A stretch of DNA of 43,743 nt. It comes from Acidobacteriota bacterium. Lineage in GTDB: Bacteria > Acidobacteriota > Terriglobia > Bryobacterales > Bryobacteraceae. The stretch lies in NCBI GenBank assembly GCA_016178155.1, contig JACOTZ010000224.1:1-43743 (forward strand), read 5' to 3'. The translations under genes were made by a program, and so were the position numbers. Positions 26,238 through 33,443 of the stretch are shown piece after piece. The number at the start of each line of letters is the position of its first letter. Position 1 is the stretch's first letter. The notes beneath the pieces are model-generated. The model saw only the letters and a program-made list of their open reading frames with translations, had not been told where the DNA came from and did not search any database.

Positions 26238-27012
26238 GGCCTTTTCTCCTTATGATCCTGCGCAGATGGCCGCTCATGACCAGGCAGCTTCGCGTGCATT
26301 TCCCGGTCCCGATTTTCACGCCGTTCTGCGCTGGATTCACGAAGCGCTGAATCCCGCTGTCTACGTCGAAATCGGCGTTTTGAGCGGCTGTTCGCTCGCT
26401 CTGGTCCAGCCTCTGACTCTGGCCATCGGCATCGATCCCTGCCCGCATGAGGACGGGCGCTGGCCCGCAGCCAGCCGGATCTTTGCGCTCACCAGCAACG
26501 AGTTCTTCAGCAGGCATGACCTGCACCACATTGTCGGAGACCGGGGAGTGGATCTCGCCCTGATCGACGGCCTCCACCTGTTCGAGCAGGTCTTCGAGGA
26601 CCTGTGCCATCTCGAACGCTACATGGCACCCGGCGGTCTCATCGCAGTTCACGACACCATACCGCTGAATCGGGAAACGTCGTCGCGCCTGCGGACCACG
26701 GAATTCTATACGGGTGATGTGTGGAAGATCCTTCCGTGGCTGCGCCAGTACAGGCCGGAGCTCGACGTCGTCACAGTGACCACGGCGCCCGGTGGGCTGA
26801 CTCTAATCCGCGGGCTGAATCCGCAGTTCGAACATCCCCGGCTCCGCGATCGTACAGCCGGATTTGTGGCCCTGGGTTTCGAGTACTTCGAACAGCATCG
26901 CGAGGAATTCCTGCGAACCATCTCAAATCAGAGGGCGTCCGTCGAGGCCTTCTGCCAGAACACGCCGGTCCAGTCTATGGATTCCAATGGCGCCGTGATA
27001 CCTTCCCGCTGA
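26236..27012 (+). CDS. Class I SAM-dependent methyltransferase family protein
   Basis: About 258 residues if started at the ATG 26236; ATGs at 26224 and 26266 are alternatives, none with a clear Shine-Dalgarno. The Rossmann core reads YVEIGVLSGCSLALVQPLTLAIGIDPCP, then DLALIDGLHLFEQVFEDL and GGLIAVHDTIPLN, the pattern of the methyltransferase_24/cephalosporin-hydroxylase-like group with an acidic D-x-H metal site. It is the only plus-strand gene in this glycan cluster. Its start lies on the same CATG as the start of the CmcI-type gene, and its 3' 85 bp overlap the convergent TylF-type gene. Confidence 0.8.
   Translation: MAFSPYDPAQMAAHDQAASRAFPGPDFHAVLRWIHEALNPAVYVEIGVLSGCSLALVQPLTLAIGIDPCPHEDGRWPAASRIFALTSNEFFSRHDLHHIVGDRGVDLALIDGLHLFEQVFEDLCHLERYMAPGGLIAVHDTIPLNRETSSRLRTTEFYTGDVWKILPWLRQYRPELDVVTVTTAPGGLTLIRGLNPQFEHPRLRDRTAGFVALGFEYFEQHREEFLRTISNQRASVEAFCQNTPVQSMDSNGAVIPSR
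26246..26251 (-). promoter_or_regulatory. Shine-Dalgarno of the CmcI-type gene, inside the divergent gene's coding start
   Basis: AAGGAG on the minus strand, 8 nt before the ATG at 26237. The bases are simultaneously codons of the plus-strand methyltransferase if that gene starts at 26236 or 26224. Confidence 0.6.
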
Positions 27013-27767
27013 CGGAACTCATCTACAGCCTGCCGGCAGGCGGGGATGCAGCCATGGTCGTCCACGATAATGAAGCCACCCGCACAGACCCTAGGATAGA
27101 GCGCGGAAAGCGCATCGCGAGTCGATTCGTACAGATCGGCATCAATTCGCAGGAGAGCCAGGTGCTCGATCGGCGCATGCGGGAGTGTATCCCGGAACCA
27201 GCCCGGCAGGAATCGCACCTGGTTGTCCAGAAGGTCGTAGCGCGCAAACAGATCCTCCACAGTCTCTAAAGCGATCGCCAGCATCGGGCACTTCGTGCAG
27301 CTCAGATCATTCCCCTCATCCTGAGGCAACGATGGCGCCGGCAGCCCCGCGAACGAATCCGCTACCCAGACCGTCCGGTCCGTGATGCCCCAGGCCTTTA
27401 GAAAGCCGCGCATAAATACCGTGGTTCCACCTCGCCACACGCCGCATTCAACGAGGTCGCCCGGCACGCCTGCGCTGCGAATCCGTTCGAGGCACGCGGC
27501 CACGTTCTCCAGTCGCACGCGGCCGATCATCGTGTGCCTGTATCCGACATTCTCCACCAGGTCGTCAACAAAGCGTCCGGTCCGGTTCAGCTCCCGATAC
27601 CGCTCGCAGAACGCACGCCGCCTGTCATCGATACGCAGCGCAGTGTCGGGAGAATACGAATCACGGCCTTCGACGCAGTCGCGCAGGTACAGCAGTCGCG
27701 TTTCGTTCTCCCAGTACAACTCACCCAGGAGGCTCTTTTTCAGGAGTTCGAGATAGAGCTGTTCCAC
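26928..27767 (-). CDS. TylF/macrocin-type O-methyltransferase
   Basis: A 279-residue protein starting at GTG 27767-27765, 28 bp inside the upstream radical SAM/glycosyltransferase gene, so probably co-translated. TylF family features: MIGRVRLENVAACLERI, GDLVECGVWRGGTTVFMRGFL (SAM site), WVADSFAGLP, LALLRIDADLYESTRDAL and GGFIIVDDHGCIPACRQAVDEF, which carries the metal-binding Asp residues. TylF and relatives such as NovP methylate deoxysugar hydroxyls. It likely modifies the glycan built by the fused glycosyltransferase. The 3' end overlaps the convergent methyltransferase gene by 85 bp. Confidence 0.93.
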   Translation of the reverse strand: MEQLYLELLKKSLLGELYWENETRLLYLRDCVEGRDSYSPDTALRIDDRRRAFCERYRELNRTGRFVDDLVENVGYRHTMIGRVRLENVAACLERIRSAGVPGDLVECGVWRGGTTVFMRGFLKAWGITDRTVWVADSFAGLPAPSLPQDEGNDLSCTKCPMLAIALETVEDLFARYDLLDNQVRFLPGWFRDTLPHAPIEHLALLRIDADLYESTRDALSALYPRVCAGGFIIVDDHGCIPACRQAVDEFRQREGITAPLESIDWTGVFWQKASTDAL

Positions 27768-30409
27768 CGATCGAAAACCTCTTCATCCGTGAAGGGAGCC
27801 AGATGATTCCACAAGCGGCCGCGGGCGATCTTCCAGCGCGTCGCGCGCTTCAGAAAATATGCGCCCACCGGCTCGGGCGCCCGTGCAATTTCCTCCATCA
27901 CCCGCTCGAGCGATCCCGCTGTGGTGAAGTTGCGCAACTGAAAGAGGAGGCCGTTCCGCCGGACAATGCTCTCCACCATCTCCGGCGGGTAGTGCCGCCC
28001 GATGGTGGAGCGCCGCGTGTGGTACGCAATCGATCCGGGGCAAAACCAGGAGTCATACCCTGACTTGCGCGCCCGCCAGCCCCATTCGACGTCCTCCCAG
28101 TAAAACGGATCATACGCAGAGGCGTCCAGCAGCTCTCGCAGCAGGCACGCGCGAAACAACGACGCTCCACCGCCACTGTAAAAAGTCGGAATCGGAACAT
28201 CCGTTTCCGGAATCCGGTCATGAATCGTGGCGAGCCCGAATTCGACGATTAGGGTTGTCCAATTCGTCTCGTCACGGAAGCGCGTCGTGTCCTTGAGAAG
28301 GATCTGGGACGCGACGGAGAAGACTCCTGACGAACATTCGCGCGCCAGTACACGCAACGCCGACGGCTCCAGGACGACATCGCTGTTCAGCAGGTAGACC
28401 CAGTCATAGCGCACTGATTGCAGGCCGGCACGAATGGCCCGGGCAAAGCCAAGGGGTCGGTCATAAAAGCGCCAGTCAGGCTGCGGGTGTTCTCTTCGCA
28501 AGTCGTGATAGGCAGACTTCGGCGAACCGTTTACCACCACGATGACTTGCAATGGTTCGCTCCACTGGTCGGTCGCTTTTCTTACACTGGCCAGGCACCC
28601 GGCGAGTTCTTCCCGGTTGTCCCATTCAGGGATGACAATCGAAAGCCCCGGTTTCCACGCGCCGGCGGAAGCCGCGGGCATTCGGCGCCAGCGGCGTCTC
28701 ATCCTCGTCCCCCAGAGATCGATGGACGCCACGAAGTGACGCAGCGGCTGGAGCAGTGCCTTTCTCGCCGCCGCCCGCTCCGCATCGACCAATGCCTTCG
28801 ATACGAGCAATACAAGAGCGAATCCCAGATCGCGCTGGTCGGCGCCGGCGCCGCGTTCCGAAGGCCGGAACACGTGCGTTGTCCGAAATTCCAGTATCCA
28901 CGGCGCCTTCTCGTCCGCAGCCACTCCGAAATCCAGCCCGAACGGCATGATCTCCGCCCAGGGATTGGTCACGCGTCCCATTTCGGCTCCGTTAAGCCAG
29001 ATGATCAGTTGGTTCGGATTGCTTTCCGGCCCCGGCGGGAGCATTCCGGAAACGTGCAGAGTCCGTGAGCCTGTGTGCGGCGCCAGGACGGCCGCTGCCT
29101 GCTGGCTGCTCCAGATATGTCCTTCGCCGGATGGCTCGTGCCAGCCGTGGAGCAGTTGCGCGTTCATGCCCCGGGCCGCGACTATTTCACTGGCCGGCGG
29201 AGCCGGACGGTACGCGCGCTTCCACGGACAGGTACGACATTCAGGAATCTCGCCGAGCCGGTATCGTTCGCGAAACCGCCGATACGATTCGCCGTGCCAG
29301 ATCTCCTCAATCGATCGCTCGAAGAGATTGCCCAAAGGCTTCTTGTCCAGTACTTCGCAGGCGACCACGTCGCCATTGGACAACACATGGGCGGTCTCCC
29401 ACGGATTCTGCTCACACGAGTAGATGAGGGCGCCCTCAGGGAGCTCCCACGGCCAGGGAACCGGAACTTCTCCGAGTTGGCGGCCGACGGCCGTGAACGA
29501 TTCGTTGCAGATGGTGATGCGGATGTCCGGGTGGTCTTGCTCCGTCTGGTTCAAGACTGCCCGCACACGCGTCTCGAACTCGTGCCGGTGCACGCCGTCC
29601 GGTTTGAGCTCGCTGGCAAACTGCGCCGGAATCTCATCCCGTCGCATGACGGGAAAGATCATCACCTCGCGCAGCGCCAGTGTGCTGGCGAGCGACGCTA
29701 CGGAAGAAAGCTGCGTCAGGTTGGTATCCATCGCGACGAACGCGAGATCGACCGCCGGCGGCTGCGGCGCTGTCCGGCACAATTCGACGAAGCGCTCGAG
29801 ACGTGAGCGGAGTGTGGCGAACGAGCTGTAACGATACACGTCCGCGAATTTCTCAGGGTCGGTGGCATGTACGGAGACGGTGAGGCGGTTCAGCCCGCTG
29901 CGGCTCAACGGGCCCAGCAGGGATTCGGGCGCGGTCGCGAGCACGGAGACTAGCTCGACGAGCGCTCCTGTAGCGCGTGTCTCTTGTATCGCCGGGATCA
30001 GCTCCGGGTACAAAGTGGATTCGCCGGAGTAATTAAGAATCAACCTGCGGGGATCCATCAGCGCGTTCAGCAGCGAGGTGTATACGGTAAACGGCAGATG
30101 CACGCCCACGCCTCGCCGCGCCTGGCGCGAACAGAAAATACAGTCGAACGGACATTTGGATGTCAGCTCCACCCAAAGAGTGCGGGGCGTGGGCGCCGCG
30201 AGAAAGGCCGGCAAGCTAGCCATTCCACGGTCTCCGGCCATCCATGCCCGATCTGCAATACCCGCTGCCATCGCTGGCGTAGCGCCGCTCAACGTCTGAT
30301 GCCCATGGCACAAGTTGTACAACGCGAAGTGCAGTGCCAATGCTGCTTTTAGATTGTCCCATTTTTTACTGAAGGCATTCGTCAATCTGGTCAGAAGCCG
30401 CATGCGCAT
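27740..30409 (-). CDS. Radical SAM-SPASM / beta-sandwich / family 2 glycosyltransferase fusion
   Basis: An 889-residue cytoplasmic protein. Residues 75-270 are a radical SAM domain with C86-x3-C90-x2-C93 (CPFDCIFC) and LNYSGESTLYPEL. About 325-400 is a SPASM-type auxiliary-cluster region: C332, C351 (NGDVVACEVL, then GNLFERSIEEIWHG), C391 and C394 (ECRTCPWK). About 420-540 is a beta-sandwich module often attached to surface-polysaccharide glycosyltransferases (HGWHEPSGEGHIWS, ELEFRT-like strands, RDLGFALVLLV). From about 587 a GT2 domain follows: LSIVIPEWDNREELAGCLAS, VVVNGSP, YLLNSDVVL (NSD in place of DxD) and FYWEDVEWGWRARKSGYDSWF. The two catalytic parts suggest coupled sugar transfer and radical modification of a glycan or its carrier. 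No substrate can be named. It is first in the minus-strand pair with the TylF-type gene. Confidence 0.9.
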   Translation of the reverse strand: MRMRLLTRLTNAFSKKWDNLKAALALHFALYNLCHGHQTLSGATPAMAAGIADRAWMAGDRGMASLPAFLAAPTPRTLWVELTSKCPFDCIFCSRQARRGVGVHLPFTVYTSLLNALMDPRRLILNYSGESTLYPELIPAIQETRATGALVELVSVLATAPESLLGPLSRSGLNRLTVSVHATDPEKFADVYRYSSFATLRSRLERFVELCRTAPQPPAVDLAFVAMDTNLTQLSSVASLASTLALREVMIFPVMRRDEIPAQFASELKPDGVHRHEFETRVRAVLNQTEQDHPDIRITICNESFTAVGRQLGEVPVPWPWELPEGALIYSCEQNPWETAHVLSNGDVVACEVLDKKPLGNLFERSIEEIWHGESYRRFRERYRLGEIPECRTCPWKRAYRPAPPASEIVAARGMNAQLLHGWHEPSGEGHIWSSQQAAAVLAPHTGSRTLHVSGMLPPGPESNPNQLIIWLNGAEMGRVTNPWAEIMPFGLDFGVAADEKAPWILEFRTTHVFRPSERGAGADQRDLGFALVLLVSKALVDAERAAARKALLQPLRHFVASIDLWGTRMRRRWRRMPAASAGAWKPGLSIVIPEWDNREELAGCLASVRKATDQWSEPLQVIVVVNGSPKSAYHDLRREHPQPDWRFYDRPLGFARAIRAGLQSVRYDWVYLLNSDVVLEPSALRVLARECSSGVFSVASQILLKDTTRFRDETNWTTLIVEFGLATIHDRIPETDVPIPTFYSGGGASLFRACLLRELLDASAYDPFYWEDVEWGWRARKSGYDSWFCPGSIAYHTRRSTIGRHYPPEMVESIVRRNGLLFQLRNFTTAGSLERVMEEIARAPEPVGAYFLKRATRWKIARGRLWNHLAPFTDEEVFDRWNSSISNS

Positions 30410-30512
30410 TCTCAGCGTGAGGTTTTGCCTTTCGACTGTGACGTATTGATTCGTCTGGGTTCAGGGTGCCGTAGACGGGCGTCGGGATCGCCTCCGCCAA
30501 TTGTGCGGGACT

Positions 30513-30530
30513 GTAGCGGCGGGCCGCTAC
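30513..30530. repeat. Short GC-rich inverted repeat in the argC/radical SAM spacer
   Basis: GTAGCGG-CGGG-CCGCTAC, perfect 7-bp arms with a 4-nt loop. No T-run on either side. It could be a protein site or an RNA hairpin in the leader of the leftward gene. Confidence 0.3.
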
Positions 30531-30561
30531 TGGTTCGGCCTGGGCATAGATTTTTGACGAG

Positions 30562-30576
30562 TTGCGCATAACGCAA
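30562..30576. promoter_or_regulatory. Small palindrome upstream of argC
   Basis: TTGCG-CATAA-CGCAA, perfect 5-bp arms, just downstream of a TTGACG (30554-30559) that could serve as a -35 box. The role is unknown. Confidence 0.25.
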
Positions 30577-30603
30577 TCCCGTATCCACTCCCCCGTTCGC
30601 GGT

Positions 30604-30641
30604 ATGTTATATTTATTCATGTCAGTGAATAAATAGTCATG
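30604..30641 (+). promoter_or_regulatory. Two tandem ARG boxes (probable ArgR operator) overlapping the argC start
   Basis: The 14-bp core at 30626-30639, TGAATAAATAGTCA, matches the ArgR consensus TGAATWWWWATTCA at 13 of 14 positions. A weaker core at 30606-30619, GTTATATTTATTCA, keeps the right half exactly. Their centres are 20 bp apart, so 18-bp boxes would be separated by 2 bp, the classic tandem layout of arginine operators. The inner part also reads as a perfect inverted repeat, TATTTATTCA and TGAATAAATA. TATATT at 30608-30613 is a plausible -10 box inside box 1. An ArgR gene is not in this window. Confidence 0.65.
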
Positions 30642-31655
30642 CCGACCTCGACCGTCAGGACAGGCATCGCCGGCTTTCGCGGCTATAGCGGCGCGGAGCT
30701 GGTGCGGATTCTGGCCCGGCATCCGGATGTGGAGCCGGTGCTGCTCGAGCACCGAGCCGACTCGGAAGGGCGCGCCCGGCCGCGCGGCGCCGAAGGGCCG
30801 AAGTGCGCGCCCTGCACGCCCGGCGCGGTGCGCGATGAGGGCATCGGGCTCGTGTTCCTGGCGACTCCGCACGAGGTCTCGATGGAACTCGTACCGGCGA
30901 TGCTCGAGGCGGGCGCGCGCGTGATCGACCTGAGCGGCGCGTTCCGCCTGCGCACCCCCGAGATCTACCGCGCCTGGTACAAGCACGACCATACCCAGGC
31001 GGCGCTGCTCGGCGAAGCCGCCTACGGCCTGCCTGAGTTCTGCCGCGAGCGCATCCGCCCGGCGCGCCTGGTCGCGAATCCCGGCTGCTACCCCACTGCC
31101 GCAAACCTCGCCATCCGGCCGCTCGTCGACGCCGGCCTGGTGGAACGCAGTGCCGGCATTGTCTGCGACGCCAAGTCGGGGGTCAGCGGCGCCGGCCGCA
31201 AGGCCACGCTCAAAACCAGCTTCTGCGAGGTGGCGGAGAACTTCTCCGCCTACTCGATCCTCGACCACCGCCACGTGCCCGAAGTCCTGCAGAACTCCGG
31301 GCTCGAAGAAGGCGAATTCAGTTTCACCGCCCAGCTCGTCCCCATCGATCGGGGGATTCTCGAGACCATCTACTTCCGGACGGCGCGCGCGATTCAGGCC
31401 GAAGAGATCGTCCACATCTTTGAGCGTTTCTACGAGGGCAAGCCATTCCTGCGGATCTACGACCCCGGTGTCGTGCCGGATCTGCGCGCGGTTGCCCGCA
31501 CCAACTTCTGCGACATCGGGGTGAAGGCGGACGCGAAGACCGGCCGGGCGGTGGTGGTCAGCGCCATCGACAACCTGGTCAAGGGCGCGGCCGGGCAGGC
31601 GGTGCAGAACATGAACCTCATGCTCGGATTCGCCGAAACCGAAGGCTTGCTGTGA
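30639..31655 (+). CDS. argC: N-acetyl-gamma-glutamyl-phosphate reductase
   Basis: A 338-residue cytoplasmic enzyme of the third arginine-biosynthesis step, reducing N-acetylglutamyl phosphate with NADPH. The Rossmann start is VRTGIAGFRGYSGAELVRIL. The catalytic cysteine is C150 in NPGCYPTAA. FLATPHEVSMELVPAML, IDLSGAFRL, KSGVSGAGRKATLKTSF and HRHVPEVLQ are family blocks. The ATG is chosen because homologues begin a few residues before the GxxGxxG loop. There is no Shine-Dalgarno and the ARG box covers the start. The stop overlaps the argB start (GTGA). Spacing and overlaps show an argC-argB-argA operon. Confidence 0.96.
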   Translation: MPTSTVRTGIAGFRGYSGAELVRILARHPDVEPVLLEHRADSEGRARPRGAEGPKCAPCTPGAVRDEGIGLVFLATPHEVSMELVPAMLEAGARVIDLSGAFRLRTPEIYRAWYKHDHTQAALLGEAAYGLPEFCRERIRPARLVANPGCYPTAANLAIRPLVDAGLVERSAGIVCDAKSGVSGAGRKATLKTSFCEVAENFSAYSILDHRHVPEVLQNSGLEEGEFSFTAQLVPIDRGILETIYFRTARAIQAEEIVHIFERFYEGKPFLRIYDPGVVPDLRAVARTNFCDIGVKADAKTGRAVVVSAIDNLVKGAAGQAVQNMNLMLGFAETEGLL

Positions 31656-32446
31656 AGCTGCTGATCAAGCTCGGCGGGACGCTGCTCGACAGCGCCGGGA
31701 CACGGCGGCGTCTGGCGGGCGAGCTCGCCGCCCTGCACCGCGCGGGCACGCGCCTGGTGGTGGTACACGGCGGCGGCAGGCAGATGACGCGCTACCTCGA
31801 CGAGCGCGGCGTGCAGAGCCGGTTCGTGGACGGCCTGCGCGTCTCCACCCCCGAGGTCATTGACGCCGTGCTCAAGGTGTTCGCGGGCACGGTCAACCAC
31901 GAGCTGGTCGCGGCGCTGGTGGCCGCGGGCGCCGGCGCCGTGGGCGTGAGCGGCATCGACGCCTGCCTCACCGAAGCCGAGCCCATGCATGCCGACCTGG
32001 GCGCCGTCGGCCGCCCCGTCCGGACCAACCCGAAGCTGCTCGAGGTGCTCAGCGGGGCCGGCTTTCTGCCGGTGGTGGCCTGTGTCGCCGGGGATTGTTC
32101 CGGCCGCATCTTCAACGTCAATGCCGATCAGATGGCTGTGGCCTGCGCGATCGGCTTTGCCGCCGACCGCCTCATCTTCCTGACCGACGTGGAGGCGGTC
32201 AAGGCCGCGGACGGCGCGCCGCTGCGGACGCTGACCACGGACGACTGCGGCCGGCTGATCCGCGAGGGCACGGCCACCGGCGGCATGCAGGCGAAGCTGA
32301 ACGCCGCCATCGATGCCTTGCGCGGCGGCGTCGGCGAGACCATCATCGCGCCCGGGGCCGAGCCCCGCATCGTCGAGCGCGTGCTCGCGGGGGAAAGCGT
32401 CGGGACGCGGCTCCTCGCGGGTATGGAGGAGAAGCATAGTGCGTAA
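31652..32446 (+). CDS. argB: Acetylglutamate kinase
   Basis: A 264-residue amino-acid kinase family enzyme phosphorylating N-acetylglutamate (second step). It starts at a GTG overlapping the argC stop. Visible motifs are LLIKLGGTLLD (the phosphate-binding Lys-Leu-Gly-Gly), VVVHGGGRQMTRYL, FVDGLRVSTPEVIDAVLKV, GVSGIDACL, YN-less FNVNADQMAVACAIGF, LIFLTDVEAVK and GTATGGMQAKLNAAIDAL. The length is somewhat short compared with the usual 280-300 residues because the arginine-sensing N-terminal helix is absent, so feedback inhibition is less likely here. This is an inference from family knowledge. Confidence 0.95.
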   Translation: MKLLIKLGGTLLDSAGTRRRLAGELAALHRAGTRLVVVHGGGRQMTRYLDERGVQSRFVDGLRVSTPEVIDAVLKVFAGTVNHELVAALVAAGAGAVGVSGIDACLTEAEPMHADLGAVGRPVRTNPKLLEVLSGAGFLPVVACVAGDCSGRIFNVNADQMAVACAIGFAADRLIFLTDVEAVKAADGAPLRTLTTDDCGRLIREGTATGGMQAKLNAAIDALRGGVGETIIAPGAEPRIVERVLAGESVGTRLLAGMEEKHSA

Positions 32447-33020
32447 CTTCGTTGCCGATCAGAGCCAGGAAGCCAGCCGGCCCGATGCCGTCATCGCCGT
32501 CCGCAAGGCGACCATGGCCGATCTCCCGAGTCTTCTCGACCTGATCAACGGGTATGCCGCCGGCGGCCTGATGCTGCCCCGCACCGAGCTCGAGATGTCG
32601 GAGAGCATCCGCGATTTCAGCGTCGCGGAGGCTGGCGGCCGGCTCCAGGCCTGCGGCGCGCTCCACTTCTACACACCCTTCAGCGGGGAGGTGCGCTCGC
32701 TGGCGGTGAACCCGGCGGCCAAGGGTCAAGGCCTCGGGCGGCGCCTCCTCGAGACGCTCGAGGCCGAGGCTCGCGTATTTAATCTCCACTCGATTTTTGC
32801 CTTTACGTACGTGAGCGATTTCTTCCGCCGTTTGGGTTTTGTCGAAGTCGAGCGTGGGGAATTGCCCTTGAAAGCGTGGCGCGATTGCTTCCGGTGCCCG
32901 AAATTCAGCTCCTGTGACGAGATCGCGGTGGTGAAATACCTTGTGCCGCCAAACCGCGCCCTGATGCACCACCCGGCGGAATGGCAGGAGCAAGCGCCGC
33001 TGCCCATTCTCAAGCGCTAA
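32439..33020 (+). CDS. argA: GNAT-type N-acetylglutamate synthase
   Basis: A 193-residue protein starting at GTG 32439 with a GGAGGAG Shine-Dalgarno, overlapping argB by 8 bp. The GNAT fold shows IAVRKATMADLPSLLDLING, LPRTELEMSESIRDFSVAE, VRSLAVNPAAKGQGLGRRLLETL (acetyl-CoA loop with GQGLGR) and FAFTYVSDFFRRLGFVEVER. A C-terminal CPKFSSCDEIAVVKYL motif is typical of short single-domain synthases. It makes N-acetylglutamate, the first committed arginine intermediate. Its place after argCB supports the assignment, although a general GNAT enzyme cannot be fully excluded. Confidence 0.85.
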   Translation: MRNFVADQSQEASRPDAVIAVRKATMADLPSLLDLINGYAAGGLMLPRTELEMSESIRDFSVAEAGGRLQACGALHFYTPFSGEVRSLAVNPAAKGQGLGRRLLETLEAEARVFNLHSIFAFTYVSDFFRRLGFVEVERGELPLKAWRDCFRCPKFSSCDEIAVVKYLVPPNRALMHHPAEWQEQAPLPILKR

Positions 33021-33443
33021 CCGACCCTGCGGTATTTGACCCATCGGATCGCTGAACCCGCCCGCGCCTTTTGCAACCGTTCAGCTCTCGCCGATTGCGG
33101 CATATCCAATATCGACATAGAGTTGCGCGTCCTGGCTGATCCCCACGAGCCTGCTTGCGGCGCTGGGCGCAGAGCGATGGGCCGATGGTGATTGGTTTGC
33201 TATGACCAAATCCGGTGGAAACGGCTGACCTGCTCAAGACCTTGCGGAAGAATGTCAAACCAGGTGAATGCTTTGGGGTTAAGAGGATGGGCGAGTGGGT
33301 GATAGCACCCATTGCCCGTCGTCCCTCCGGCGAGATGTCCGCGCCCGGCCCACGCATTTTCTGCTGAGAGAAAAGCGCGCCAATCCGCACTATTGAGATA
33401 GGTCACCGGAAACCAGAGTCAATTTACTCCGCCGGGAGGAACT
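33021..33443. other. Intergenic stretch, no confident gene
   Basis: About 420 bp with lower GC than its surroundings. A minus-strand frame at 33200-33406 (68 residues from a GTG, containing NPKAFTWFDILPQGLEQVSR) is the only protein-like stretch, but it has no Shine-Dalgarno, no recognised family and unremarkable codon use. I leave it uncalled. The 3' part ends in the strong Shine-Dalgarno GGGAGGA of the next gene. Confidence 0.4.

Noticed and set aside
30606-30639. Reading the inverted repeat TATTTATTCA/TGAATAAATA as a terminator or a simple hairpin
   Set aside because: It is AT-rich, lies at a promoter and start codon, and fits two adjacent ARG boxes better.
33010-33406. Minus-strand frames in the argA/molybdopterin-protein spacer
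   Set aside because: No Shine-Dalgarno, no family resemblance and composition unlike neighbouring genes; kept only as a note.
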